In this document: in pieces, positions 27,097-35,490 of the stretch
How positions within the stretch are numbered: position 1 is the stretch's first letter
Layout of the letters: every line of letters begins with the position of its first letter
Assembly (NCBI RefSeq): GCF_001273775.1
Contig: NZ_CP011801.1
Location: forward strand, 3,388,001 to 3,452,000
Direction of reading: 5' to 3'
Length of the DNA: 64,000 nt
DNA from: Nitrospira moscoviensis
GTDB lineage: Bacteria; Nitrospirota; Nitrospiria; Nitrospirales; Nitrospiraceae
Notes under the pieces: model-generated
What the model was told of the DNA's origin: nothing
The model's database searches: none
Seen by the model: the letters and a program-made list of their open reading frames with translations, nothing else
Program-made: the position numbers and the translations under genes

Positions 27097-27363
27097 TTAC
27101 GCCCGTGTGGCCTGCTGGGCCGCCGGTTGATCCACGGGCGCCGCCTGCACCTGGGCGGCGGTGATCGCCTGGGGCGCCGCGGCCTGCTGCTGCGCGGCCT
27201 GCGCTTCCGCCTCAATCTGGTCCGCCTCATGGACGGACTTCTTGAAGCCCTTGATCGCCTTGCCCAATCCCTCTCCGAGCTGCGGCAACTTCCCCGCGCC
27301 GAAGATGATCAACACGATGACGAGGATGAGAATCAGCTCTGTAAACCCGAGACTCCCAAACAT
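27097..27363 (-). CDS. tatA: Twin-arginine translocase subunit TatA
   Basis: The start at 27363 ([20 protein letters not shown]) is the family start. The 88-residue protein then has the amphipathic helix of Tat[21 protein letters not shown] followed by [10 protein letters not shown], and an Ala/Gln-rich disordered tail. TatA forms the pore of the Tat system, which exports folded cofactor proteins such as molybdoenzymes. It sits in the operon with the TPR and NHL proteins. A TatC gene is not in the window. The tail composition is low complexity ([14 protein letters not shown]). Confidence 0.92.
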   Translation of the reverse strand: MFGSLGFTELILILVIVLIIFGAGKLPQLGEGLGKAIKGFKKSVHEADQIEAEAQAAQQQAAAPQAITAAQVQAAPVDQPAAQQATRA

Positions 27364-27388
27364 GATGCGCTCCTTCGTGAAGGGTAAA

Positions 27389-28201
27389 TCAGGTTCCGGC
27401 ACTCTCTTTGGCTTTTTTGGCGAACCGCTCTTTCAACCGCTTGCGAGCCTCTTCGGCCTGCTCGAACATTTTGCACTTGTCGTACACGCTGATGAGATTG
27501 TAGTAGGCCAACGGCTCGTCCGGATTGTGCTCGACGGCGCTTTCCATCACCTTGATCGCCAAATCGGTCTTCTTGTGGCTCAAGGCGATTTCCATCAGCT
27601 TGAAGCTCGACTCCAGGTGCTTGGGATCCAATTCCAGCGTGCGCAGGTAGCACTGAATGCCCATGTCGATGGTGTTGTAGTCGGATACCTGCGGATTATC
27701 CAGCTCAATGTAGACGCCGGCCAGGTTGTACCAGGCGATCGGGTCGTCGGGCGTGATCTCGACGAGCCGCTCGTAATAATTCTTCGCCTCCATGTATTTC
27801 TTTTTGTCCGCATAGAGCCGGCCCAGGTTGAACAGGGCGAGCACATCGTGAGGAAACACCTCGAGCGCGTGTTTGAACTCGGCTTCCGCCTCGTCCGGCA
27901 TGTTCTTCGTCGCGTAGATCGTGCCGAGGTTCGAATAATACATCGCCAGCGAGCGGTTCATTTCCGCCCGTAGGCCTTCCGCCATCTCGATGGATTTCTT
28001 CACCTCCGCCAAAGCGTCGTCCAGACGGCCTTTGCTGAAGTAGAGCTCGCCGAGACGGCACCGGGCCTGAAAATCGTCCGGCTCCGTCGCGAGCAGCTTC
28101 TCGATTTCGGCGATTTCTTCGTCCGGCGACAGGGGCTGATCGCCCGGATCCGTCGCGACGCCCGTGGGAGTCGGTTCTGATGTCGGCTTCTGTGTGTCCA
28201 T
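27389..28201 (-). CDS. TPR protein
   Basis: This 270-residue soluble protein has a disordered Pro/Thr N-terminus ([20 protein letters not shown]), then at least six TPR units: [100 protein letters not shown] and [20 protein letters not shown]. It is a scaffold protein; partners are unknown. It is encoded 25 bp after the polytopic membrane protein gene and 25 bp before tatA, so it probably belongs to their operon. Confidence 0.88.
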   Translation of the reverse strand: MDTQKPTSEPTPTGVATDPGDQPLSPDEEIAEIEKLLATEPDDFQARCRLGELYFSKGRLDDALAEVKKSIEMAEGLRAEMNRSLAMYYSNLGTIYATKNMPDEAEAEFKHALEVFPHDVLALFNLGRLYADKKKYMEAKNYYERLVEITPDDPIAWYNLAGVYIELDNPQVSDYNTIDMGIQCYLRTLELDPKHLESSFKLMEIALSHKKTDLAIKVMESAVEHNPDEPLAYYNLISVYDKCKMFEQAEEARKRLKERFAKKAKESAGT

Positions 28202-28226
28202 AGGGTATCCTCTGTACCGGTCTCCT

Positions 28227-29375
28227 CTACACCTGTTCCGTGACCAATCCCTCGGGTGATTCCATCAACGGGCTGGCGGTCGCCGCGGTCGCGTCGGCCA
28301 CCGGCGGTTTGGCTCGATCCAGCGTGAGCAACATCACCCCGAGAATCACCATGAGGGTGAGATTCGAAAACAACAGCGCGTATCCGGCCATGAACATGAG
28401 CCCGATGCCGTAGCCCGCCACGCGTCCCATCGAGAGCAGCTTGATGACCGTATAGGACCAGCAGAGCAGCCCGGCCATGTAAATCGCGAACGGAAGATAG
28501 AACGTATAGCCCATCCCGAACTGAAAAATCCATCCGATCCCCTGGGACGCCTGCCGGACGCTGCTGGCCAGGGCCGGATTGTACCGTTCCAGCAGATAGT
28601 CCGTGAAGAGGAGCGTGGTAAAAATCACCCCCGCGGTCGCCCAGAACCAGATCGCCCGGTGGCGCTGGCGGCGGTTCTTGGTGCGCAGAGAAAGGCCCTG
28701 CCCATAGGCGGCGAACACCAAGATGCTGGCAAGCACCATCAGCGCCTCGCCGGCCCGGTGAAATTCATAGACCAGCGGCGGTGCGGCCAACGTGCCGGCC
28801 AGACTGTACGCAGTGGACAGGATCTGGTAGTAGAGCCAACCCGAGATGCCGAGAAAATACGTGAGTCCGAAGATGCGTTGCGTCCGCTCGTGATGCGTCG
28901 CGAGATAGTCCCACATGAAGAGGCTCAGCGTGAGCACGGCCACGCTGTTATAGATGACCGACCCGAGCATCGCCGGCTGGACAAACAGGAAGCCGACGGT
29001 GAGCAGCAGCAACAGGACCGCGCAGGCGGTGCCGGCCTTGGCGAGCGCGCTCTGCGCCTGCGTGGCGCTTCGATGCACCATCGTGATGATCAGTCCCATG
29101 AAGAGCAGGATCGCCACGACGTTCAGCAGCCATGCGCCGATCTCCGTCAGGGCGGTGAAGGTCGGGGTGATCCACGGATGGGTGGCGGCCATCTTGCTCA
29201 GGTGCATGCCGAGCCGCGACACGAGGCGGTACAGCACGAGCTCCAGGAAGGAGGCGAGCAAGACCAGCTTGATCGTGTATTCGAACAGGGGGCCGAACTC
29301 CCCGATCTTTCCGTGCAGCCGCTCGCCGATGGTCGCCGCCTTGATCACGAACATCCCCTTTTGCGAAGGGCTCAT
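28227..29375 (-). CDS. Polytopic membrane protein of unknown function
   Basis: The start is placed at ATG 29375 (MSPSQKGMFVIKAATIGERL), giving 382 residues; ATG 29354 and TTG 29390 are alternatives. About ten membrane helices are readable, including YTIKLVLLASFLELVLYRLV, NVVAILLFMGLIITMVH, ACAVLLLLLTVGFLFV, SVAVLTLSLFMW, YFLGISGWLYYQIL, ALMVLASILVFAAYGQGLSL, AIWFWATAGVIFTTLLF and LLFSNLTLMVILGVMLLTLD. No family is recognised. A His (VYEFHRAGEALMV) and several aromatic residues sit in or near helices. It is probably translated from the same transcript as the radical SAM gene upstream and the TPR gene downstream. Confidence 0.7.
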   Translation of the reverse strand: MSPSQKGMFVIKAATIGERLHGKIGEFGPLFEYTIKLVLLASFLELVLYRLVSRLGMHLSKMAATHPWITPTFTALTEIGAWLLNVVAILLFMGLIITMVHRSATQAQSALAKAGTACAVLLLLLTVGFLFVQPAMLGSVIYNSVAVLTLSLFMWDYLATHHERTQRIFGLTYFLGISGWLYYQILSTAYSLAGTLAAPPLVYEFHRAGEALMVLASILVFAAYGQGLSLRTKNRRQRHRAIWFWATAGVIFTTLLFTDYLLERYNPALASSVRQASQGIGWIFQFGMGYTFYLPFAIYMAGLLCWSYTVIKLLSMGRVAGYGIGLMFMAGYALLFSNLTLMVILGVMLLTLDRAKPPVADATAATASPLMESPEGLVTEQV

Positions 29376-29424
29376 TATATCTGTCGGCAAAAAACTCGGT
29401 CAATGCTGCGGGGCTGGACGCGGG

Positions 29425-31206
29425 TCACGTCCCGATCGGCTGAGGCGCTTGGCCGGCCTGCTCTTTGGCCTTCGCGATATACAGGAGACCGTCGGCCATC
29501 GAGTAGTTGAAGGGCAGCTCGCACACCACTTCGCTGACCCGCTCGTAGACATGCTGATAGAGGCGTTCCGCCTGCTCCGGCGTCATGCCTTCCTGGACTT
29601 CGTAGAAGAACCCGAGGCTCAAGTCCTCCGCCGACGGGCGCATGATGCGGCGGATCCCGTATCCGGCCGGATCGCTCATGATCGGCGCTTCCTTTTCCAG
29701 GTCGAACAGGCACGGCTGGCAGGAGAACCCGAACGATTCATGCAGCTTCTTGTTCTCAACGATGAAGTTCATGGTGTCGAGCGCTTCTTCTTCTTTTTCC
29801 GTCGGGAAGCCGACGATGATGTAGCAGTGGACGGCGATGCCGAGATCCACGCAATCATCGGCGATGCGCCGGACCCATTCCTGCTTGATCCCCTTCTTCA
29901 TGAAATCCATCACGCGCTGGTTGAAGGACTCCAGTCCGAAGACGATCTTCAGGCACCCGGCGTCCCGCATGGACGCGAGCAGCTCGCGGGTGAGGTTCTT
30001 TTCGAACCGCATCTCGCAGGTCCATTTCACATCGAGGCGCTTCTCGATCATCTGCTGGCACAGGCGCTTCGTCGGGGACAAGGCGAAGCATTCGTCGGTG
30101 AAGAAGAAATACTGGGCGCCGTACCGCTGCTTGAGCCATTCCAATTCGTCGATCGTCCGGCCCGGGTCCTTCTGCCGGAAATTCTGGTGATCCAAGGTCA
30201 GGGCGCAGAAGGCGCAGTCTTTGTAGTAGCAGCCGCGCGAAAACTGCACCGGCAGCACCGGCTCGGGCGACAGATAGCGGCCGAGCGGGAAGCCGTCGTA
30301 ATTCGGCGCGGGCAGTTGGTTGACGTTTTCCGAATAGAAGGGCTGGTTGACCGTGATCTTGCCGTTCTGCCGGTAGATCAAGTTCGGTACTTTGCTGTAA
30401 TCCTTCTTGCCGGCCAGCTGATTCACCAGTTCGAGCAACGCCGTTTCGCCCTCGAAGACGACGATGTCGTCGGCCAGGTCGAAGAGGCTGGGACAACGGC
30501 GGATATTGTCGACGAGCCGCGTGAAGATGCTGCCGCCGATCGTCACGTGGAGATCGGGAGCGGCGTCTTTGATCAAACGGCAGAGAGTCAAGCCGGGAAT
30601 AATTTGCGACGTCGCCGTGATCGACACGCCGATGAGGTCCGGGCGATCCCCGACGATGGAGGGAACAAAGCGCTCGCGGAAGAGGCCGATATAGGGATTT
30701 TGCGCTTCATCGCGAATGACCTTCATCAGGTCCTTCGACGAATAGATCGAGTAGTGGCTGAACTGATTGTCGACGACCGTCAGCCGGGTCGGGAAATAGA
30801 CCGACGACACGACTTCCAGCCATTTGTCGATCATGAACAAGCTGCCGCGGTACGCATCCAGGTCGTAAAACCCTTCGCTCCTCAGCGTGTCTTTCGCCAG
30901 CTCGATCCGATCGATCAGGTAGGCAAAGCGATCGAGTGATTCCGTCACCTTGGCATAGTGTTCCCGGCTGCCGGGGCCGGTTTCCCCGGCTTGGGAACGT
31001 TCCAGCTCGCGTTGTTTGTCGACCAGCCGCTGATAGACTTCCGCGCCATAGGACCGGGTGAGCAACCCGTCCAGCAGCTCAATGCCCAAGTCCCGCTGGG
31101 ACACATCCGATACCCCACCCTGATGGAGAAATCCCGTCAGAGAAGGGAGGCTGAGATAGGGTTGGGAGGGATGCCACGTGGGGGGGAACAGCAACGAGAC
31201 TTTCAT
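29425..31206 (-). CDS. B12-binding-domain radical SAM protein
   Basis: This 593-residue protein begins with VSLLFPPTWHPSQPYLSLPS and SLTGFLHQGG, followed by a B12-binding-type Rossmann region (DLIGVSITATSQIIPGLTLC, then DLHVTIGGSIFT). The radical SAM cluster site is SRGCYYKDCAFCAL, i.e. Cys-x4-Cys-x2-Cys rather than the common Cys-x3-Cys-x2-Cys. Later come FFTDECFALSPTKRLCQQMI and GCLKIVFGLESFNQRVMDFM, typical of the family. It would use a [4Fe-4S] cluster, SAM and maybe cobalamin for a methylation or radical rearrangement; the substrate is unknown. It leads the five-gene operon ending with the NHL protein. Confidence 0.88.
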   Translation of the reverse strand: MKVSLLFPPTWHPSQPYLSLPSLTGFLHQGGVSDVSQRDLGIELLDGLLTRSYGAEVYQRLVDKQRELERSQAGETGPGSREHYAKVTESLDRFAYLIDRIELAKDTLRSEGFYDLDAYRGSLFMIDKWLEVVSSVYFPTRLTVVDNQFSHYSIYSSKDLMKVIRDEAQNPYIGLFRERFVPSIVGDRPDLIGVSITATSQIIPGLTLCRLIKDAAPDLHVTIGGSIFTRLVDNIRRCPSLFDLADDIVVFEGETALLELVNQLAGKKDYSKVPNLIYRQNGKITVNQPFYSENVNQLPAPNYDGFPLGRYLSPEPVLPVQFSRGCYYKDCAFCALTLDHQNFRQKDPGRTIDELEWLKQRYGAQYFFFTDECFALSPTKRLCQQMIEKRLDVKWTCEMRFEKNLTRELLASMRDAGCLKIVFGLESFNQRVMDFMKKGIKQEWVRRIADDCVDLGIAVHCYIIVGFPTEKEEEALDTMNFIVENKKLHESFGFSCQPCLFDLEKEAPIMSDPAGYGIRRIMRPSAEDLSLGFFYEVQEGMTPEQAERLYQHVYERVSEVVCELPFNYSMADGLLYIAKAKEQAGQAPQPIGT

Positions 31207-31340
31207 AGGAGGCGGTCTCTATCTACCTGGTAAAACCGCGGTTTTCTGAAGAATGTTCCTGTGGGTTATACACTCCGGCTTCCCGGAATTGCAACCCCGC
31301 GAGCTTGCGCCGCGGCTTTTCTGAGACCGGGTCGGCGCTG

Positions 31341-31397
31341 AAAAAGAGGAGGCCCCGGATCACCACGCCACCGACCGTGACGCCGACCCGGGGCCTC
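31341..31397 (-). terminator. Intrinsic terminator downstream of the NxrC-like gene at 31462
   Basis: Stem arms GAGGCCCCGG (31349-31358) and CCGGGGCCTC (31388-31397) are exact complements. On the minus strand the hairpin is followed by CTCTTTTTC. It would end transcription from the 32412-31462 gene. Confidence 0.7.
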
Positions 31398-31461
31398 TCT
31401 ATCTGCCCGCGCTTTCCTGCTCAGAAGAAAACGCCGGCCCTCTCCAAAACCGGTTCGCTGA

Positions 31462-32412
31462 CTACAACTTCAGCGTGAACCAGGTGGAGAGCGCCTTCAT
31501 TCCATTGCGCTCGATGTTCGCGCCGTCCCACACCGCGAAGGCGATGGGCACGGACATACCGGCCTTGAACTGCGTGTCGTTCGCATCGCCGGTCTCCAGC
31601 GACCGCTTCACGACCACGCGCCAAGTCGGGCCCGAGTAGGCGCCGCCCTTCACGGAGCCCGACGGCTCCCACACGCCGTTACCGATCACATCCTGGTGGG
31701 CCTGCGTCGTCAGCGTGCTGAATCCGTTGGCGTTCAAGTCTTCCACCGAGCTCACGCGGAGCGTCGGATCGGACATGATGTTGCCGGACCAAATGCCGGG
31801 GTTGAAGGGCCCGAGGCTGCGGCCGATCCGATCCGGATAGGTCACGCCGCCGGCCGGCTCTTCAAAGTAGTAGTCCCAGAAAATACCCGGGTATTGATCG
31901 TCCACGTCCCAGAGCCCGGCGCTGTCCTTGCCCAGGTCCTTCTGCCACTCCGCGTTCCACCGCCAGATGTTGGTGGTCCCGCCGGACTGGCCCATGCACT
32001 GGAACGGCGGCGCGCCGGAGGTGTTCACCGGAAACATGATCGCGACCTGGTCGCGGAAGTCCTGCGGACCGATGGTCGTATCATTCTTGGTCTGATCGTT
32101 CCACTCCAGACGCAGCCCGACTTCCTTGCCGTTCGTCATGGCTTTCACGAACACGGACTTCACGGAGATGTTCGGGTGCATCGGGGTGGTGATCAACTGG
32201 CCGCTCAACGGAACCACGACGCCCGGCACGCTTTCCCAAATCGGGTTGGCGCCGTCCATGGGAATCGGGCCCTTCACAGTCTTCGCCGGGATGGTGACCG
32301 GCTGACTGACGGCCAAGGGTACCTGCCCCAACGTCAGCATGACGCCGACGACGAGGGCAGAGAGAAGAATGCCAAACACCAATTTCTTGTTGGTTGTCTG
32401 CACTACTCTCAT
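31462..32412 (-). CDS. nxrC: NxrC-like haem-b subunit (nitrite oxidoreductase gamma candidate)
   Basis: This 316-residue protein has a signal peptide (LVFGILLSALVVGVMLTLGQ, cleavage near AVSQP) and the EB_dh/NxrC fold: ESVPGVVVPLSGQLITTPMH, EVGLRLEWNDQTKNDTTIGP, FQCMGQSGGTTNIWRWNAEW, and TWRVVVKRSLETGDANDTQF. The Met (CMGQ) and the Lys (VVVKRS) are the likely haem-b axial ligands, by analogy with EbdC. In Nitrospira NxrC is exported, bound to NxrAB at the membrane face and passes electrons to c-type carriers. A TorD-like chaperone and a NapF-like ferredoxin follow upstream. nxrA and nxrB are not present in this window, so this could be one of several NxrC copies. Confidence 0.85.
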   Translation of the reverse strand: MRVVQTTNKKLVFGILLSALVVGVMLTLGQVPLAVSQPVTIPAKTVKGPIPMDGANPIWESVPGVVVPLSGQLITTPMHPNISVKSVFVKAMTNGKEVGLRLEWNDQTKNDTTIGPQDFRDQVAIMFPVNTSGAPPFQCMGQSGGTTNIWRWNAEWQKDLGKDSAGLWDVDDQYPGIFWDYYFEEPAGGVTYPDRIGRSLGPFNPGIWSGNIMSDPTLRVSSVEDLNANGFSTLTTQAHQDVIGNGVWEPSGSVKGGAYSGPTWRVVVKRSLETGDANDTQFKAGMSVPIAFAVWDGANIERNGMKALSTWFTLKL

Positions 32413-32495
32413 ACGACTAACCCCTCCTCTCGATTAAAAGATTAATAACGTCGACTGAAAATGACTGCCATGAAACGGAAGATGAATGTCCGGAA

Positions 32496-33467
32496 CTAAG
32501 CGGTTCCGACCGGCCCCCCCTCCTCTTTATCCTTGTCTTTGTCTTTGACGTCCATGAACGACTGGGCGCCCACTTCGTTCAGCAGCATGCTCAATTCGTT
32601 GCCCTGATCCTGCGCGCCGCACTCATAGGTTTGCCCTTCGGGCGAATTGAATGTCGCGGGGCGGTAATCGGTTTCGGTGTAGGGCTGCGGGGTCACGCCG
32701 AGAAACGCCGTTTCAAACTCCATCCAGTCGGCCGTCATGTCCGCCACGACCTTGAAGAGACCGGAATCGGCCTTCTTGGTCAACATGCGGCAGAAAAGCG
32801 GCACCCACCGCCCGATGTGGTTCTTGACGAACTTCTTCTGCGCGTCGACGACGATCTGGGTCTTGTCGGCGCCGTCGTGGCAGCGCGAATAGGATTCCTT
32901 GTAGGCGAGGAAATGCATGAACTCGAACTCGACGCTCAAATGATCGAGTCGTTCGTGGATGTCCTTCGACAGCTCGACGCCGAACGCTTTGTAGAACCCG
33001 GCGATGTCGCCCATCACGTGGGATTGCGCGAAGACGTGGTCGTTGCCGAACAGCGTCTCATAGGGCGGACAGTCGAGGGTGATCACGTTGCTGAACACCC
33101 GGCGATGCTCCGCCTGCAAATCGGAGAGTTGCCAGTTCACGCACTCCGAGGCGACCAGCTTCTCCACATGCTCCAACTGCTTTTTCAGCGACGCGATCTT
33201 TTGCTTGGCCCGATCTCCGCCTTGACCGTCGAGCGCGGCCTGCAGGGCGTCGAGCGCGGCCCGGCCGTCTTCTACGAACTCTCCGCATTGCAAGTAATCG
33301 AGAAATTCTTCATCTTCCGGATACAGCAAGCTCCAAGAAATGAGCAGATAGAGCTTGCTGCGATTGAGGGCCCGTTCAACGGCAGGGGAATCTTTGATGG
33401 TTGGAGGATTCGGAATGACGGCGGTAGCGGAGGAAGTTGCGCTCTGCACCGACTGTTTACTCGTCAT
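32496..33467 (-). CDS. TorD/NarJ-type molybdoenzyme assembly chaperone
   Basis: The start at 33467 (MTSKQSVQSATSSATAVIPN) has AGGAG nine bases upstream and follows a good promoter. The 323-residue product has TorD/DmsD landmarks: LYLLISWSLLYPEDEEFLDY, TLDCPPYETLFGNDHVFAQS, and ERLDHLSVEFEFMHFLAYKE, followed by VPLFCRMLTKKADSGLFK. TorD-family chaperones bind the molybdoprotein signal peptide and apo-form before cofactor insertion and Tat export. Its place beside an NxrC-like gene suggests service for nitrite oxidoreductase or a sister enzyme. A longer acidic C-terminus (KDKDKEEGGPVGTA) is unusual. Confidence 0.88.
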   Translation of the reverse strand: MTSKQSVQSATSSATAVIPNPPTIKDSPAVERALNRSKLYLLISWSLLYPEDEEFLDYLQCGEFVEDGRAALDALQAALDGQGGDRAKQKIASLKKQLEHVEKLVASECVNWQLSDLQAEHRRVFSNVITLDCPPYETLFGNDHVFAQSHVMGDIAGFYKAFGVELSKDIHERLDHLSVEFEFMHFLAYKESYSRCHDGADKTQIVVDAQKKFVKNHIGRWVPLFCRMLTKKADSGLFKVVADMTADWMEFETAFLGVTPQPYTETDYRPATFNSPEGQTYECGAQDQGNELSMLLNEVGAQSFMDVKDKDKDKEEGGPVGTA

Positions 33468-33555
33468 AACAATGATCTCCTGGATGTCGCGCTCAACCCA
33501 GGCCCACACTCATACACATCCCGCGCAGCGCACATTTCTGACCGCGGGCTTGCGT

Positions 33556-33584
33556 ATGATAGGTAAAGGTCCAGGGGATGTCAA
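33556..33584 (-). promoter_or_regulatory. Strong sigma-70-type promoter of the TorD-like gene
   Basis: On the minus strand TTGACA (33584-33579), 17 bp and TATCAT (33561-33556). A start point near 33549 would give an approximately 80-base leader to the ATG at 33467. Confidence 0.65.
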
Positions 33585-33680
33585 GCGCGAACTGGTAAAG
33601 GGTTCGCGGTACGTCAACTTGCTGATTTTCCGTTCCAAACATTGTGGATTGGTGCATTTCGGCCAGCTACTGATCCGATA

Positions 33681-34283
33681 CTATTTCATGTCCGTGCCGA
33701 CAAGCTGCCTTGCGGGTGTCACGCGAATCGCCACGTGATCATTCACGGTGGCGCAGACCGACTCGCAGATGCCGCATCCGACACAGAGTTCCGAAGTCAC
33801 GGCGAGCCGCAGGGAATCAAAATCCATCGCCAGCGCGTGCATAGGGCACTTCGAGACGCAGGCATGACACCCCTGCCCCGCCGTGCACAGTCGCTGCGCG
33901 ATCCGCGCGATCCCCATACGCACGTCGGCGCGGCGCTCCACCGGCATCAACGCATCGGTGGCGCAAGCGGCGATGCAGGGCAGATCCTCGCATAAGAGGC
34001 AGGGCGACTGATCCGCAAACAACACCGGCGTACCGTCGGTGGCGTGCGCGACAATCGCCCCGGGCGGGCAGGCGTCGATGCAGTCGCTGCACTTCGTGCA
34101 CCGCTCGAGGAACAGCGCTTCATCCGCGGCGCCCGGCGGGCGCAGCCAATCCGTGCGGGGCGGCGGCGGTGCGACGTCCGGCTTCGCATCCCGCTGCTTC
34201 GCAAATTCCTGCGCCGCCTTCGCGACGGAGAGGACGGAGTCCTTCAGAAAATCACGACGCCCGTATGAAGGATTGCTCGCCAC
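33681..34283 (-). CDS. NapF-type 4Fe-4S ferredoxin
   Basis: The start is GTG at 34283, with AAGGAG five bases upstream. The 200-residue protein has a SYGRRDFLKDS segment resembling a twin-arginine-like start, then four Cys groups: CTKCSDCIDACP, CLLCEDLPCIAACA, CHACVSKCP and CVGCGICESVCA. These predict four [4Fe-4S] clusters in two ferredoxin-like halves, as in NapF. NapF proteins assist loading or electron supply of periplasmic molybdoenzymes. It sits between the TorD-like and HExxH genes and probably works with the chaperone. The RR motif is followed by DF but lacks a hydrophobic signal helix, so it is likely cytoplasmic. Confidence 0.88.
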   Translation of the reverse strand: MASNPSYGRRDFLKDSVLSVAKAAQEFAKQRDAKPDVAPPPPRTDWLRPPGAADEALFLERCTKCSDCIDACPPGAIVAHATDGTPVLFADQSPCLLCEDLPCIAACATDALMPVERRADVRMGIARIAQRLCTAGQGCHACVSKCPMHALAMDFDSLRLAVTSELCVGCGICESVCATVNDHVAIRVTPARQLVGTDMK

Positions 34284-34298
34284 CGCGTCTCCTTCGAT

Positions 34299-35297
34299 CT
34301 ACATCACCCCATCAGCTCGCAATTTATAGACTTCCACGCACCGGTCGCAGGCGCCGAACTCAATATCCCAGCCGGGATGATTTTCCCGGATAAAGTCGAG
34401 CACGTAGGGCTCTACTTTATTCGCCATGTCCTCGACCCACGAGTAGGTCGGGAACCGGCAGAGCGGGCACGGGAAGCCCGGCATCAACATGATCTTGTTT
34501 TCGGTCTCCGGCAGCTCGCCGCCCTCTACGTCGACCGCGCGGTCCATCACGCGCAACGTGTCGGTCGCCATTTCGATCAGCTCCGAGTGCGTGAAGTAGG
34601 ACGTCTGCCACAGGCCCTCGAACACCGACTTCAACTGCGGCGGCGGAATCTTGCGATACCACGACCGGAATTCCTTGAAGCGGTCTTCCTTGCTCAGCAT
34701 CGGCTCCTTGCCCGCCGCCACGAGCCGGCTGTCCACGCTCAGGCTCCAGAGCACGCGATAGCGCTGGAGGATCAGGGTTTCTTCGCCGGGATTCTGCCCG
34801 ACCTTCGTATCCGGGTCATAGCCAAAAACAGGATCGATCATGTCCGAGATGTGCATGAGCTCGTGACGGCAATAGCGGGTGAGCGCCGGATCGTAGAACC
34901 GGCGGGGAATCAGCTTGATGCCGACGCCCTTCATGCCTTTCTCTTCGAACTCCCGCGCCAATTCCTTTTCCACCGAGCCCCACTTGCGCAGGATGTCGAC
35001 ACCCTCCTGGTCTTCCTTCAGCACCCCTTTCACCAGCACGATCCCCACCTTCTCCTTGAGGATCGGATATTCGTTGAAGGAGTCACGGATGATGTCCGAA
35101 AACCCCCAGGTGCCGAAGAGGTACTGATACAACTTTTTGAATTCGCCTTCCCGGTCTTCGAGAATGAACTTCTCGTAGATCGGATCGGCGTACTCATGAA
35201 ACTCCTTATAATAGGTGGGATCGCCTTCCCGCTCCGTCTTTTCGACGAAGGAGTCGATCACTTCCTGAAGCAATGCCGGCTGAAACCTGATTTCCAT
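34299..35297 (-). CDS. Unrecognised protein with HExxH motif and a C-terminal Cys-pair tail
   Basis: The start at 35297 (MEIRFQPALLQEVIDSFVEK) has a GAGGCG site and yields 332 residues; a frame extension to 35390 lacks support. Residues 143-153 read CRHELMHISDM, a zincin-like HExxH (His145, Glu146, His149), with Glu residues in NPGEETLILQR further on as possible third ligand. The C-terminal 60 residues contain PGFPCPLCRFPTYSWVED and ACDRCVEVYKL, a pair of CXXC groups able to bind zinc or iron. No family is recognised. The gene sits between the NapF-type ferredoxin and a WD40 gene, so a role in metalloenzyme maturation or processing is possible; this is inference. Confidence 0.65.
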   Translation of the reverse strand: MEIRFQPALLQEVIDSFVEKTEREGDPTYYKEFHEYADPIYEKFILEDREGEFKKLYQYLFGTWGFSDIIRDSFNEYPILKEKVGIVLVKGVLKEDQEGVDILRKWGSVEKELAREFEEKGMKGVGIKLIPRRFYDPALTRYCRHELMHISDMIDPVFGYDPDTKVGQNPGEETLILQRYRVLWSLSVDSRLVAAGKEPMLSKEDRFKEFRSWYRKIPPPQLKSVFEGLWQTSYFTHSELIEMATDTLRVMDRAVDVEGGELPETENKIMLMPGFPCPLCRFPTYSWVEDMANKVEPYVLDFIRENHPGWDIEFGACDRCVEVYKLRADGVM

Positions 35298-35490
35298 GTG
35301 GCGCCTCGGTCGGTTGAACGATGAACGATTGGAGCGATCTGCGGAGCGCCAAGCCGCTCTCCGGGCCGGCTTGACTTGGGCTCGGACCATCTCTTACGAT
35401 CCCGGAGCAGCGAATTATACTGAGCGCCAACGCGGATTTGCAAACCGCGGCGCGGACTTTTCCGACCATCAGTCCTGAGGGAAAGAGACT

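Noticed and set aside
28954..30939. Long plus-strand open frame of 661 codons
   Set aside because: It mirrors the minus-strand radical SAM gene and shows biased Arg/His/Asp composition without any domain.
32413..32510. Sigma-54 promoter before the NxrC-like gene (TGGCAG followed by TTTCA)
   Set aside because: The -12 element lacks the essential GC pair, so it does not meet the sigma-54 consensus.
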